Translations under genes and position numbers: made by a program
In this document: positions 25,972 through 34,600 of the stretch, in pieces
Layout of the letters: every line of letters begins with the position of its first letter
Numbering within the stretch: the first letter of the stretch is position 1
Origin: Mycobacterium fragae
GTDB lineage: Bacteria; Actinomycetota; Actinomycetes; Mycobacteriales; Mycobacteriaceae
Assembly: GCF_002102185.1 (NCBI RefSeq)
Contig: NZ_LQOW01000021.1
Span: 1-44,833 of the forward strand
Reading direction: 5' to 3'
Length of the DNA: 44,833 nucleotides
Notes under the pieces: model-generated
Databases searched by the model: none
Told to the model about the DNA's origin: nothing
Seen by the model: only the letters and a program-made list of their open reading frames with translations

Positions 25972-27459
25972 CTATGTGTGGGCTGTGAGTGGCAACCGCA
26001 CGCTGAATTCGGTGTGTCCCGGCTTGCTTTCCAACGTGATCGTGCCGTCGTGCGCTTTGACCACCGCCGACACGATCGCCAGGCCCAGGCCGGTGCTGCC
26101 GCCCTTACGTGAGCGGGAGGTGTCGCCGCGGGCAAAGCGCTCGAATACCTCGGTCTGCAACTGCTCGGGGATCCCGGGCCCGTTGTCGATCACGGTCAGC
26201 ACGGCGTGCGTCGCATCGGAGGCCAATCGTGTGGTCACGACGGTTCCCGGGCCGGTGTGGATGCGGGCGTTGGCGAGCAGATTGGTCACCACCTGATGCA
26301 GCCGCGCGGCGTCACCGTCGACGATCACCGGCTCCTCGGGCAAGTCGAGCTCCCACTGCTGATCGGGCCCCGCGATATGCGCATCGCTGACCGCGTCGAC
26401 GGCCACCCGGGACAGATCCACCGGTTCGCGGTCCAATGGCCGACCGGAATCCAGCCGTGCCAGCAGCAGCAAGTCCTCGACGAGACGGGTCATCCGCTCG
26501 GTTTCGGATTGCACGCGGCTCATCGCGTGCGCTACCGCGTCGCTGGCGCCTTCCTTCTCGCGGACCCGTTGCGCCAGCTCGGTATAGCCGCGGATCGCGG
26601 CCAGCGGTGTACGCAATTCGTGGCTGGCGTCGGCGACGAACTGGCGCACTCGGGTCTCGCTGGCCTGCCGCGTCGAGAGCGCGGCGGCGATGTGGTCGAG
26701 CATGCGATTCAGGGCCGAGCCGAGCTGCCCGACTTCGGTGCGGGGGTTGGCGTCCGCTTCGCGCACCCGCACCGGCAGCGTGACCTCGCCGCGGTCCAAC
26801 GGCAGGTCGACGACCTCTCCGGCGGTTTGCGCGACGCGCCGCAACGGCGCCAGTGCGCGCCGGATGATCATGATGCCGGCGGTGGTGGCTGCCGCGACGC
26901 CGATCACGATGACAACCGCGAAGATCAGCAGCACCCGGATCATGGTGGCGTCCACGTTGGACAGCGGCAGACCGGTGACGACGACATCGCCGCCGCGCCA
27001 CGTCGGCGCGGCCACCACGCGGTAACGGCCCAGGCCGTCGAGGTCACGAGTCACCGGCGTTGGGTTGATCGGGATCGCAGCGAGCTGGGCCTTCGCGGTG
27101 TCGGTCAACGCGGCACGGGAGCCCGTGTTGGTCAGGTATCCGGCGTCCACCTTCGTGTCGTTGGCGATCACCGCGGCGACCATGCCTACCGGCTGGCCGG
27201 GAGCGTCAAGGAACAACGGGCCCGGACCCGGCCTGGGAGACGGCCACTGGTGGTGGCGCCAGGGCATGGGAGGTGGGGGTGGGCCGCTGAAGATCCGCAC
27301 CGAGCGGTGGGATGCCTCATGCACTTCGACGTCGAGCTGGCCGACGAGGTATCGGTACAACGCCAACTCGGTCACCGCACCGATCCCGACGCAGACGACG
27401 GCGAGCACCACGACCTGGCCGACCAACAGCCGAAGCCGAAGTGACCAAGTTCGTCGCAT
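25972..27459 (-). CDS. tcrY: Sensor histidine kinase TcrY
   Basis: The 495-aa protein has an N-terminal helix (about 10-32), an extracytoplasmic sensor with a His/Pro-rich stretch (PPPPMPWRHHQWPSPRPGPG), a second helix (MIRVLLIFAVVIVIGVAA), HAMP, a HisKA domain with phosphorylated His in DASHELRTPLAAIRGY and an HATPase domain with DNGPGIP and GSTGLGLAI. It phosphorylates TcrX, whose gene stop lies 1 nt upstream. It corresponds to Rv3764c. The sensed signal is not evident. Confidence 0.92.
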   Translation of the reverse strand: MRRTWSLRLRLLVGQVVVLAVVCVGIGAVTELALYRYLVGQLDVEVHEASHRSVRIFSGPPPPPMPWRHHQWPSPRPGPGPLFLDAPGQPVGMVAAVIANDTKVDAGYLTNTGSRAALTDTAKAQLAAIPINPTPVTRDLDGLGRYRVVAAPTWRGGDVVVTGLPLSNVDATMIRVLLIFAVVIVIGVAAATTAGIMIIRRALAPLRRVAQTAGEVVDLPLDRGEVTLPVRVREADANPRTEVGQLGSALNRMLDHIAAALSTRQASETRVRQFVADASHELRTPLAAIRGYTELAQRVREKEGASDAVAHAMSRVQSETERMTRLVEDLLLLARLDSGRPLDREPVDLSRVAVDAVSDAHIAGPDQQWELDLPEEPVIVDGDAARLHQVVTNLLANARIHTGPGTVVTTRLASDATHAVLTVIDNGPGIPEQLQTEVFERFARGDTSRSRKGGSTGLGLAIVSAVVKAHDGTITLESKPGHTEFSVRLPLTAHT

Positions 27460-27460
27460 G

Positions 27461-28210
27461 CTAGCGGGCCGGCTTGAGCACGTAGCCCGCGCCGCGCAGC
27501 GTGTGGATCATGGGCTCGCGCCCGTTGTCGATTTTCTTGCGCAGATAGGAGATGTACAGCTCGACGATGTTGGACCGGCCGCCGAAGTCGTAACTCCACA
27601 CCCGGTCCAGGATTTGTGCCTTGGAGAGCACCCGCTTGGCGTTGCGCATCATGAATCGCAGTAGCTCGAACTCGGTGGAGGTCAACGAGATCGGTTCACC
27701 GCCGCGAGTCACCTCGTGGCTGTCCTCGTTGAGCACCAGGTCGCCGACGACGAGCTGCGCGCCGCTGTCCTCGGTTGTCACCCCGGTGCGCCGCAGCAGC
27801 GCACGCAGCCGCAGCACCACCTCTTCGAGGCTGAACGGTTTGGTTACGTAGTCGTCGCCGCCGGCGGTCAGCCCGGCGATGCGATCTTCCACCGCGTCCT
27901 TCGCGGTAAGCAGCAGCACCGGCAGCTTGGGGTTCTGTTCGCGCAGCTTGTGCAGTACGTCGAGGCCGCTCATGTCGGGCAACATCACGTCGAGGACGAC
28001 GACGTCGGGGCGCTCCGCCCGGGCCGCGGCCAGCGCCGACGCTCCGTCAGCGGCGGTGGCGATGTTCCAGCCCTCGTACCGAAGGGCCATCGACACCATC
28101 TCGGCGAGGACGGCTTCGTCGTCCACCACCAGCACATTGATCGGGTTGCCGTCGGCCCGGCGCATCACGACACGCTCGACCGATGCGTGGGGTTGGCTCA
28201 CAGCATCCAA
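27461..28210 (-). CDS. tcrX: Response regulator TcrX
   Basis: This 249-aa OmpR/PhoB-type regulator has a receiver domain from INVLVVDDEAVLAEMV, phospho-acceptor Asp in VVVLDVMLPDMSG and conserved Lys in DDYVTKPFSLEEV. The C-terminal winged helix has VLSKAQILDRVW and IVELYISYLRKKID. It works with TcrY and corresponds to Rv3765c; an N-terminal extension of about 20 residues may be a start-site artefact, because an internal ATG at MRRADGNPIN (28165) is possible. Confidence 0.92.
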   Translation of the reverse strand: MDAVSQPHASVERVVMRRADGNPINVLVVDDEAVLAEMVSMALRYEGWNIATAADGASALAAARAERPDVVVLDVMLPDMSGLDVLHKLREQNPKLPVLLLTAKDAVEDRIAGLTAGGDDYVTKPFSLEEVVLRLRALLRRTGVTTEDSGAQLVVGDLVLNEDSHEVTRGGEPISLTSTEFELLRFMMRNAKRVLSKAQILDRVWSYDFGGRSNIVELYISYLRKKIDNGREPMIHTLRGAGYVLKPAR

Positions 28211-28289
28211 GTATGCGCACCGGCATGGGCCGATGCTGTGCGAACCCTATGCGCGCGCTGTGAGGTCGTCAGTCAGCGCAACCGGGCGG

Positions 28290-28445
28290 TTAATACCAGT
28301 ATCGTCGGCCGGCGACGGGACGGCCGACACTGCCCAGGATCCAGAAGATCGCGCCGATGACCAGCAGGATGATGCCGAGCACCCACAGCAGGTGAATGCC
28401 GAACACGAATCCAAGGATCAGCAGGATGATGCCGAGGACGATCAT
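28290..28445 (-). CDS. 51-aa DUF6131-type hydrophobic miniprotein
   Basis: An ATG at 28445 opens a 51-codon frame starting MIVLGIILLILGFVFGIHLL. It continues through WVLGIILLVIGAIFWILGS to a basic tail GRPVAGRRYWY and TAA. It forms two short hydrophobic segments in a repeated V-L-G-I-I-L-L pattern. This tiny family is common in mycobacteria (DUF6131, by my recognition). It lies 2 nt downstream of the 82-aa membrane protein gene, suggesting one transcript. The function is unknown. Confidence 0.8.
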   Translation of the reverse strand: MIVLGIILLILGFVFGIHLLWVLGIILLVIGAIFWILGSVGRPVAGRRYWY

Positions 28446-28447
28446 GA

Positions 28448-28696
28448 CTACTCCATTCCAACAAGGTGTTCGATGTCGACTGCGTGCATCGAACTGGGCT
28501 GTGGTAGGTGACAGTTCGCTACTTTCGGGTTGACGCCGGCGTAATTCAATGGACCGGCGATCACGGTGGCGGCGATGGTGCCCGCTGAGGCGCAGCTCGT
28601 GTCACCACCCTTGAAGTAGTCGCGCTGCCAGGCCGCAAAAACCCCGATAAGCAGCCAAACCAGCACAATGACGCCGACAGCTCCGCCATACCGCAT
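28448..28696 (-). CDS. 82-aa single-pass membrane protein
   Basis: ATG 28696 is chosen over 28708 because GGAGG lies 5 nt upstream of it. The protein has one N-terminal helix (GVIVLVWLLIGVFAAW), then an external segment with a Cys pair (DTSCASAG and VANCHLPQ) and a C-terminal HLVGME. It resembles short mycobacterial membrane proteins of unknown role. It is probably co-expressed with the downstream DUF6131 miniprotein. Confidence 0.7.
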   Translation of the reverse strand: MRYGGAVGVIVLVWLLIGVFAAWQRDYFKGGDTSCASAGTIAATVIAGPLNYAGVNPKVANCHLPQPSSMHAVDIEHLVGME

Positions 28697-28877
28697 CGTG
28701 ACCTCCATCGTGTCGGCCTAACTCTTGCAGGTTGCGGTATTACCCAGCCCGTTATTTTCCAAACATCCAGTAAGCGGACGGCGGGATCTGGCCGTTAACT
28801 ACTTGCCGGTAACCGACCGCGAATAGGACCGCTGTACCAAAACTGATGGCCAAACACCAAGTGCGGGTGGACGATTC

Positions 28878-29822
28878 CTACCCGGTAGCGGAAAGACGCT
28901 GTGCCGCCACGAATACCGTTGGCGGAATTACATCGTCGTCGGGGCAGCTGCGGCCGTAACGCGTCAGCATCTCTGCCAGGCTGATTGCCGATGCATCCCA
29001 GTCGTGTTCGCGCAGCCACTCGGGCAGGTCGGTGCGCTCCTCGGCGTACCACAGGTCTTCCACATCCGGCACCTCGGCGTCGAGCACCTGGGATGCCACG
29101 GCGCGGATGCGCTGCGACCGCTCCCGTTGACGAGCCAACAAAGCCGGATCAAGGGCGCTCTTTGCGGGTATGTTCGCGGCCAGCCAACTGCCCGCAGGGC
29201 TCAGCGCGTGAATACGGTCGAACAACAAATCCTGAGCCCTGGCGGGCAGATACCGGACCAACCCTTCGACCGACCATGCGCTTGGCTGCGCTGCGTCAAA
29301 ACCCGCTTGCTGCAACGCAGTTGGCCAATCCTGCCGAAGATCGACCGCGACGTTGCGCAGATTACAGGTTGGGCGTGCACCCCTTTGTTGCAACGTGTTC
29401 GACTTGAACTCGAGGACCTTCTCCTGATCCAGCTCATACACGGTGGTCCCGTCCGGCCACGGCAGCCGCCACGCACGCGCGTCCAGGCCGGCCGCGAGGA
29501 TCACCACCTGCCGAACGCCCAACTTCGCGGCGTTGAGGAAGAAGTCATCGAAAAACACTGTCCGCACGGCCACAAAGTCGACCATCACCCGCATCCGGGT
29601 CCGCAGGTCCGGATCGACATCGGCCAGTTCGGCCGACAGTGCGGGATTCGCGACCAGGCTCCACATGCCGTCGCCCGCAGCCTCCACAAACGCCCGGGCG
29701 AATGGATCCTGGATCAGCGGGTCTTCGCTTTCGGTCTCCGCGGCGCGCGCCGCGGCGACCCCCAGCGCCGTTGATCCGACGCTCTCGGTGATATCCCAGG
29801 AATCGTCATCCGTCCGCGGCAC
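28878..29822 (-). CDS. SAM-dependent methyltransferase (Rv3767c-like)
   Basis: This 314-aa member of the TIGR00027 / leucine-carboxyl-methyltransferase-like family is abundant in mycobacteria. It begins [20 protein letters not shown], has [18 protein letters not shown], the SAM motif [17 protein letters not shown] and the acidic loop [12 protein letters not shown]. It should transfer a methyl group to a carboxyl or hydroxyl group; the acceptor is unknown. It starts at ATG 29822. It corresponds to Rv3767c by position. Confidence 0.88.
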   Translation of the reverse strand: MPRTDDDSWDITESVGSTALGVAAARAAETESEDPLIQDPFARAFVEAAGDGMWSLVANPALSAELADVDPDLRTRMRVMVDFVAVRTVFFDDFFLNAAKLGVRQVVILAAGLDARAWRLPWPDGTTVYELDQEKVLEFKSNTLQQRGARPTCNLRNVAVDLRQDWPTALQQAGFDAAQPSAWSVEGLVRYLPARAQDLLFDRIHALSPAGSWLAANIPAKSALDPALLARQRERSQRIRAVASQVLDAEVPDVEDLWYAEERTDLPEWLREHDWDASAISLAEMLTRYGRSCPDDDVIPPTVFVAAQRLSATG

Positions 29823-29877
29823 CGTCGTTACCTCCTGTCAGCAGTCAGCATCGGAGGGTACGCCTGCTGCCTGAACG

Positions 29878-30291
29878 CTACAGACGATGCGCGGCGAGCC
29901 ATTCGGCCGCCCGCCGTTTCGACGCCCGTGACAGCCACGCGTCCTGGATGAGCTCGGCCAGCTCGGTCCTGCTGATTTCGGCTAATCGGCTGGCCCGCAC
30001 CAGGACCGACGGATGCCCGTCGAAATGGTCGGTGGTGAAGAACGGTGTGCCGTGATCCTGCACCAGCGCCAGCTTGTCACTCTCCGACTCCACCCACAGC
30101 ATGATCACGTCGGAATAGCGCTCCCCGGTGTCGGGGTCGACCGCGTCGGGTTGCGGCGTACGGAAGAATACGAACGACTTGCCGCCAACCTGATAGATCG
30201 CGTTGCCCTTCGGCCCTTCGATGCGCTTCGTATGCGGCATGGCAGCGGCGATCTTATGAACGTCGCTGAGCCGGGCCAGCCGGTCCGTCAT
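29878..30291 (-). CDS. MmcQ/YjbR-type DNA-binding-like protein
   Basis: This 137-aa protein of the MmcQ/YjbR family (CyaY-like fold) contains AAAMPHTKRIEGPKGNAIYQ and VGGKSFVFFRTP, then DKLALVQDHGTPFFTTDHFD and VLVRASRLAEISRTELAELI. The family has a double-wing fold whose DNA-binding role is assumed rather than proven. No catalytic motif is visible. It lies 4 bp after the NTF2-like gene on the same strand and may share its transcript. Confidence 0.8.
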   Translation of the reverse strand: MTDRLARLSDVHKIAAAMPHTKRIEGPKGNAIYQVGGKSFVFFRTPQPDAVDPDTGERYSDVIMLWVESESDKLALVQDHGTPFFTTDHFDGHPSVLVRASRLAEISRTELAELIQDAWLSRASKRRAAEWLAAHRL

Positions 30292-30295
30292 CGGC

Positions 30296-30679
30296 CTACT
30301 GCTGCAGCTGCTCGGCCATGGCCGGCATGATCGTCTGTAAGGCTTTCAGTGGTCGCAGCATGACCTTGAAAGACACGATCTGCGAGTTGTCGTCCCAGTG
30401 GATCATGTCGATGCCGTTGACGTGGATGCCGTCGATGGTCGCGGCGAACTCCAGGATCGCCGAATTGTCCTTGTACCACTGCTCGACATAGTGAAAATCG
30501 CTGTTGCCGAAGACTTTTATGGCCGCCTTCAGGTAAGCGGCGGTCTTGGTGCGGCCCTCCTGCGGCGTGAACACCGCGGGCGAAAAGAACACTGCATCCT
30601 CGGCGAGCAGAGCGTCCAGTTCGTCTGCGCGGCCGTTTTCGACGATGTCGATCCAACGCTGGATTACGGGTGGGGTCAT
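30296..30679 (-). CDS. NTF2/SnoaL-like fold protein
   Basis: The 127-aa protein has the cone-shaped NTF2 pattern: N-terminal helix IQRWIDIVENGRADELDALL, then AEDAVFFSPAV, FGNSDFHYVEQWY, ILEFAATIDGIHVNGIDMI and a final DDNSQIVSFKVML strand. This is typical of SnoaL/ketosteroid-isomerase-like proteins. The catalytic role and ligand are unknown. It is divergent from the phosphotransferase gene, with a start-to-start distance of under 40 bp. Confidence 0.8.
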   Translation of the reverse strand: MTPPVIQRWIDIVENGRADELDALLAEDAVFFSPAVFTPQEGRTKTAAYLKAAIKVFGNSDFHYVEQWYKDNSAILEFAATIDGIHVNGIDMIHWDDNSQIVSFKVMLRPLKALQTIMPAMAEQLQQ

Positions 30680-30696
30680 ATCCCGATCCTTGCAGA

Positions 30697-31749
30697 GTGG
30701 ACGGTAGCTTCAGCAACGTGGAGAACCTCACGGCGATCGCCGAGTGGATGTCGCAGCAGGGTTTGGGCGAGGGCCCACTGGACGACGTTGCGGAACTCAC
30801 CGGCGGAACACAGAACATCATGCTGCGGTTCACCAGGTCCGGCCGACCCTACGTATTGCGCCGCGGGCCGCGGCACCTGCGTCCGCGCAGCAACATCTCG
30901 ATCATGCGGGAAACCCAGGTACTGGCGGCGCTGGCCGGCACCGATGTGCCCCATCCGCGCCTGATCGCGGCGTGCGACGACCCAAGCGTGCTTGGCGACG
31001 CGGTCTTCTACCTGATGGAGCCCATCGACGGGTTCAACGCGGGCGAAGAGTTGCCCCCGCTTCATGCCGGCGACCCGGCGGTGCGGTTCCAGATGGGGCT
31101 GTCGATGGCCGATGCCCTGGCCAAGCTGGGAGCCGTCGACCATGTCGCCGTAGGACTCGCTGACTTCGGGAAACCGGCGGGTTTCCTGGAACGCCAAGTG
31201 CCGCGGTGGCTTTCAGAGCTGGAATCGTATCGGGAGTTCGAAAACTATCCCGGCCCAGACATTCCCGGGGTTCAAGACGTCGCTGCCTGGCTCGAACAAG
31301 GCCGCCCGTCGACCTGGACACCGGGGATCATGCACGGCGACTACCACATAGCCAACGTGATGTTCTCCCGCACCGGTCCCGACGTCGTGGCCATCGTCGA
31401 CTGGGAGATGTGCACGATCGGCGACCCGCTGCTGGACCTGGGCTGGCTGCTTGCCACCTGGCGCCAGACCGGCGGTTCAAGCGCGTTCGGCCACTCGCTG
31501 TTCGACATGGACGGACTGGCCAGCGCCGAAGATCTGGTGGAACGGTATGCGCGCAACACCACCCGCGACCTGTCGCACGTCAATTGGTACACCGTGCTGG
31601 CCTGCTTCAAGCTCGGCATCGTGCTGGAGGGCACGCTCGCGAGAGCGTGCGCCGGTAAGGCGCCGAAGGAAGTCGGCGACCTACTGCACGCCACCACGGT
31701 GCGGCTCTTCGAGCAGGCGCAGACGTTGATGGCGAGCGGGTACGCCTAG
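30697..31749 (+). CDS. Phosphotransferase-family kinase, third paralogue
   Basis: The 350-aa kinase-fold protein has ELTGGTQNIMLRFTRSGRPY, the catalytic loop GIMHGDYHIANVMF and the metal-binding AIVDWEMCTIGDPLLDLGW. It is closely related in motif to the operon kinase at 15494 and to FadE36. The start is uncertain among TTG/ATG-like positions upstream (30670), GTG 30697 and GTG 30718; 30697 keeps the VDGSFSNVEN leader seen in relatives. It may act on hydroxyacyl-CoA or another small hydroxyl substrate. Its stop codon overlaps that of the convergent STAS gene by 3 nt. Confidence 0.83.
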   Translation: MDGSFSNVENLTAIAEWMSQQGLGEGPLDDVAELTGGTQNIMLRFTRSGRPYVLRRGPRHLRPRSNISIMRETQVLAALAGTDVPHPRLIAACDDPSVLGDAVFYLMEPIDGFNAGEELPPLHAGDPAVRFQMGLSMADALAKLGAVDHVAVGLADFGKPAGFLERQVPRWLSELESYREFENYPGPDIPGVQDVAAWLEQGRPSTWTPGIMHGDYHIANVMFSRTGPDVVAIVDWEMCTIGDPLLDLGWLLATWRQTGGSSAFGHSLFDMDGLASAEDLVERYARNTTRDLSHVNWYTVLACFKLGIVLEGTLARACAGKAPKEVGDLLHATTVRLFEQAQTLMASGYA

Positions 31750-32108
31750 TCCGCGGTCGTGCGCACTCTGACCAACGCGTCATCGAGCGTCGGATACAAC
31801 GAGATGACCTTGTCGAGGCCGGTCAACTGCAACGGCCTGTTTGTCGCCGGATTGCTCGCCACCACCGCGAGCTGAGCCGATTTGCCGACTTTCTCTTGGG
31901 CGGCCGCCAGCACCCGCAGCCCGGCCGATGCCATGAAAGTCACCTTGGAAAGCTCGATGACGAGAACCGGCGAACCCTCATCGAGCGCCGCCGCGATCGC
32001 CGCCTCGAAGGCGGGAGCGGTGCTCAAATCGATTTCGCCGCCGATACTTACCACGGCGACTTCACCGCGACGAGCGACGGTGGTGGTAATGGGGTCCGCA
32101 GATGGCAA
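31746..32108 (-). CDS. STAS-domain anti-anti-sigma-like protein (RsbV-type)
   Basis: The 120-aa single-domain STAS protein has the strand EVAVVSIGGEIDLSTAP and the phospho-site segment FMASAGLRVL, where the conserved Ser is kept but the preceding Asp is Ala. TTG 32108 is the preferred start because AAGGAC lies 6 nt upstream; a TTG at 32177 would add 23 unlike residues. It is divergent from the stressosome operon and is a natural substrate for the PP2C/kinase pair encoded there. No sigma factor is adjacent. Confidence 0.82.
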   Translation of the reverse strand: MPSADPITTTVARRGEVAVVSIGGEIDLSTAPAFEAAIAAALDEGSPVLVIELSKVTFMASAGLRVLAAAQEKVGKSAQLAVVASNPATNRPLQLTGLDKVISLYPTLDDALVRVRTTAD

Positions 32109-32269
32109 CGGCCCGTCCTTAGGCTGGAGTCCGATCGCTCGTGGCGGAATTGGTGCCGACCCTAGCCGCCGTCGCAAACTATCAAAAATACTACTTCAAG
32201 AGATGGCGCGCCGAGGCTCGGTTAGTCTTGGCCCCGGGGTTTGCGCTGTGCCGAGAGCCGGGAGGTTCG

Positions 32270-33172
32270 ATGTCGGATCAGTCGACTGATATTGCGGGAA
32301 TCACTGCCGTCAGCCAAACGACGGGAATCCCGGCCGAAGTTTTGCTGCCTCAGCTGGTGCAGCACCTGCGGCAGAACCGCACTGCGCTGCGCGAGGAATG
32401 GGCCCAGCGGATCACCGAGGCGCAGTTGCTCACCGCGATGACGCCCGAGGAGATCTTCTCCGAAGCCACCGCCGTCTACGACAACTACGTCGAAGTGCTC
32501 GAGACCGGAAGCGTCGAGGCGCTGCAGGCCTATGCCCGCGACCTATCCGAACGCATCATTCCGCGTGGTGTGGAGACGGACGAGGTCGTCGGCATCGTGT
32601 TGCTGTTGCGCGACGTGCTGGCGCGCTCGCTGTTCGAGAAGTACCAGTCCGACTTCGAGATGCTAAACCGGGTGCTCGACGCCTATGAGCCGGCGGCCAA
32701 CCGCATCGCCAACACCGTCGCAGTGAGCTTCGTCCAGGAACGTGAGCGCATCATCCGCCAGCAGCAGGAGGCCATCCGCGAGCTGTCTACCCCCGTGCTG
32801 CAGGTCCGCGAACAATTGCTGATCCTGCCGATCATCGGCATCCTGGACAGCCAGCGCGCCCGCCAGGTCACCGAGCAACTCCTCCGGGCTATCCGCGCCA
32901 ACCGCGCCAAGGTCGTCGTCATCGACATCACCGGTGTCCCGACCATCGACTCCACGGTGGCCAACCACTTGGTGCAGACCGTCGACGCGTCGGGCTTGAT
33001 GGGTGCCAGCGTGATCATCACCGGCCTGTCCTCGGAAATCGCGCTCACCCTGGTGACGATCGGACTTGACCTTTCGAAGATGAACGCCGTCGGCGACCTG
33101 CAGGGAGGCATCGAAGAAGCCGAACGGCTGCTGGGCTACGAGGTCACCCGCACCGGCGAGCAGAGCGGGTGA
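32270..33172 (+). CDS. RsbR-type stressosome scaffold (N-domain plus STAS)
   Basis: This 300-aa protein starts at ATG 32270, 5 nt after GGAGG. The N-terminal half is an RsbRD-like helical domain (LRQNRTALREEWAQRITEAQ and IVLLLRDVLARSLF). A linker helix carries QERERIIRQQQEAIRELSTP, the classic RsbR junction, and the C-terminal STAS domain spans about 175-290. Ser228/Thr229 (IDSTVANHL) and Thr260 (EIALTLVTIGLDL) fall at the positions of the two RsbT-phosphorylated residues of Bacillus RsbRA (recalled Thr171 and Thr205). It would form the sensory shell of a stressosome with RsbS and sequester RsbT until signal. Confidence 0.88.
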   Translation: MSDQSTDIAGITAVSQTTGIPAEVLLPQLVQHLRQNRTALREEWAQRITEAQLLTAMTPEEIFSEATAVYDNYVEVLETGSVEALQAYARDLSERIIPRGVETDEVVGIVLLLRDVLARSLFEKYQSDFEMLNRVLDAYEPAANRIANTVAVSFVQERERIIRQQQEAIRELSTPVLQVREQLLILPIIGILDSQRARQVTEQLLRAIRANRAKVVVIDITGVPTIDSTVANHLVQTVDASGLMGASVIITGLSSEIALTLVTIGLDLSKMNAVGDLQGGIEEAERLLGYEVTRTGEQSG

Positions 33173-33194
33173 AGAAGGCTAACGCGAGCGCCCT

Positions 33195-33581
33195 ATGCCA
33201 GTTCCGATCCTGAAACAGGGCGCGATCCTCATCGCCTCGGTGCAGGCGGCGCTCACCGACTCCGACGCCGAACGGTTGCGCCAAGACTTGATGGAACGGG
33301 TCAGCCAGTTCCGCGCGCAGGGCATCATCGTCGACGTCACCGCCATCGACGTGATGGATTCCTTCGCCGCACGATCGCTGCGCACGATTGCTCACATGAC
33401 CCGGCTGCGTGGCGCGGACACCGTGATCGTCGGACTGCAGCCGGAAGTGGCCTTCGCGATGGTCCAGCTCGGGTTGATGTTCGACGACATGTACACGGCG
33501 CTGGACCTGGAGGAGGGCCTGGCGCTGCTGAATCGACAACTGGCGCTGCGGAAATCGATCGGACGCGACGGTGTGGGATGA
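33195..33581 (+). CDS. RsbS-type stressosome core STAS protein
   Basis: The 128-aa STAS-only protein has the phospho-site segment VMDSFAARSL (Ser56, aligned with Bacillus RsbS Ser59) and GLQPEVAFAMVQLGLMFDD. RsbS and RsbR build the 1.5-MDa-type stressosome core in Bacillus. Its gene lies 22 nt after rsbR and overlaps the rsbT frame by 11 nt. The presence of the target Ser argues for a functional RsbT-controlled switch. Confidence 0.88.
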   Translation: MPVPILKQGAILIASVQAALTDSDAERLRQDLMERVSQFRAQGIIVDVTAIDVMDSFAARSLRTIAHMTRLRGADTVIVGLQPEVAFAMVQLGLMFDDMYTALDLEEGLALLNRQLALRKSIGRDGVG

Positions 33582-33981
33582 CGTCGTCGTCGATGTCGGC
33601 AATCCTGACGACATCGTCGCCGCGCGTCAGGCCGGCCATCATCTGGCCCGCGATCTGGGTTTCTCACTGACCGATGTCACGATGATCGCGACCGCGATCT
33701 CCGAAGTCGCGCGCAACATCACCAGCTACGCCGGTCGGGGCACGGTCCGGGTCGGGGTACAGGACCGGGATGGCCGCAAGGCGTTGGTGGTCCGTGCCGA
33801 AGACGACGGCCCGGGCATCGCCAACATCGAAAGGGCGCTCGAGGACGGCTATTCGACCGGACGGGGGCTGGGGCTCGGACTGCCGGGCGCGCGCCGGTTA
33901 ATGGACCGGTTGATCGTGGAATCCACACCCGGAGACGGGACCGTGGTCGAGATGTGGAAATGGATTCCGCCCAATGGCTGA
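33571..33981 (+). CDS. RsbT-type serine kinase / anti-sigma-like switch
   Basis: This 136-aa GHKL kinase has the N-box SEVARNITSYAG, G1 box EDDGPGIANIE and G2 box GLGLGLPGARRLMD. It should phosphorylate RsbR and RsbS, then be released to activate an RsbU-type phosphatase. GTG 33571 overlaps the end of rsbS by 11 nt, and its own end overlaps rsbX by 8 nt, so all are in one translation-coupled unit. The family is well defined. Confidence 0.88.
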   Translation: MWDDVVVDVGNPDDIVAARQAGHHLARDLGFSLTDVTMIATAISEVARNITSYAGRGTVRVGVQDRDGRKALVVRAEDDGPGIANIERALEDGYSTGRGLGLGLPGARRLMDRLIVESTPGDGTVVEMWKWIPPNG

Positions 33982-34600
33982 GCACGGTTGGCTAGGGCCG
34001 ATCGAGTGGGCGGCGAAGGCGCGGCCGCGGCCGGGCGAACAGGTTTGCGGCGACCGTTCGATCGCCGTCGACGTTGGAGGTGCTGCCGCGCTCATCGGCG
34101 TGCTGGACGGTCTCGGCCATGGCGCCGAGGCCGCCGAGGCCGCTCTCTGCGGTGTGGAAACCCTGCGCGACGCCCATGCGGAGCCGATCGACGTCCTGTT
34201 CCAGCTTTGCCATCGCGCGCTGGCCGGCACCAGAGGGGCGGCGATGACGTTGGCGCATATCAATTTTCGCACCGACACGTTGAGTTGGGTCGGGATCGGC
34301 AATGTCACCGCCAACCTCGTTGCCAAGCACCCCGGCGGTGTGGAGGTGCGTTCTTCGGCGCGCCTTGCCGGCGGCATCGTCGGCTACCGGATACCGGAAG
34401 CGCTGACCCCCCAGGAAGTCTCCATTCGCCCCGGCGATCTGCTCGTCGTTGCCAGCGACGGTATCGACGAAGACCACCTGCACAACATCGACTTCGCTGC
34501 GCCCGCTCGTACGATCGCCGAACAGATCCTGCGCCGCCACGGTAAAGACAATGACGACGCGCTGGTGCTGGCCGCACGCCACCGAGGCACATCGGGATGA
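33974..34600 (+). CDS. RsbX-like PP2C phosphatase
   Basis: This 208-aa SpoIIE/PP2C-type phosphatase is short and has no sensor domain. It carries the metal-binding motifs near QVCGDRSIAVDVGGAAALIG and GVLDGLGHGAEAAEAAL, and DLLVVASDGIDEDH. RsbX resets the stressosome by dephosphorylating RsbR/RsbS. The order rsbR-rsbS-rsbT-rsbX matches the classic module. It overlaps rsbT by 8 nt and the next gene by 4 nt. Confidence 0.85.
   Translation: MAEHGWLGPIEWAAKARPRPGEQVCGDRSIAVDVGGAAALIGVLDGLGHGAEAAEAALCGVETLRDAHAEPIDVLFQLCHRALAGTRGAAMTLAHINFRTDTLSWVGIGNVTANLVAKHPGGVEVRSSARLAGGIVGYRIPEALTPQEVSIRPGDLLVVASDGIDEDHLHNIDFAAPARTIAEQILRRHGKDNDDALVLAARHRGTSG

Noticed and set aside
32158..32179. SigF-like promoter elements (GTTT and GGGT) upstream of the STAS gene
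   Set aside because: The spacer is only 13 nt, shorter than the usual 15-17, and the -10 part is GGGTC not GGGTA. Kept only as a weak idea.
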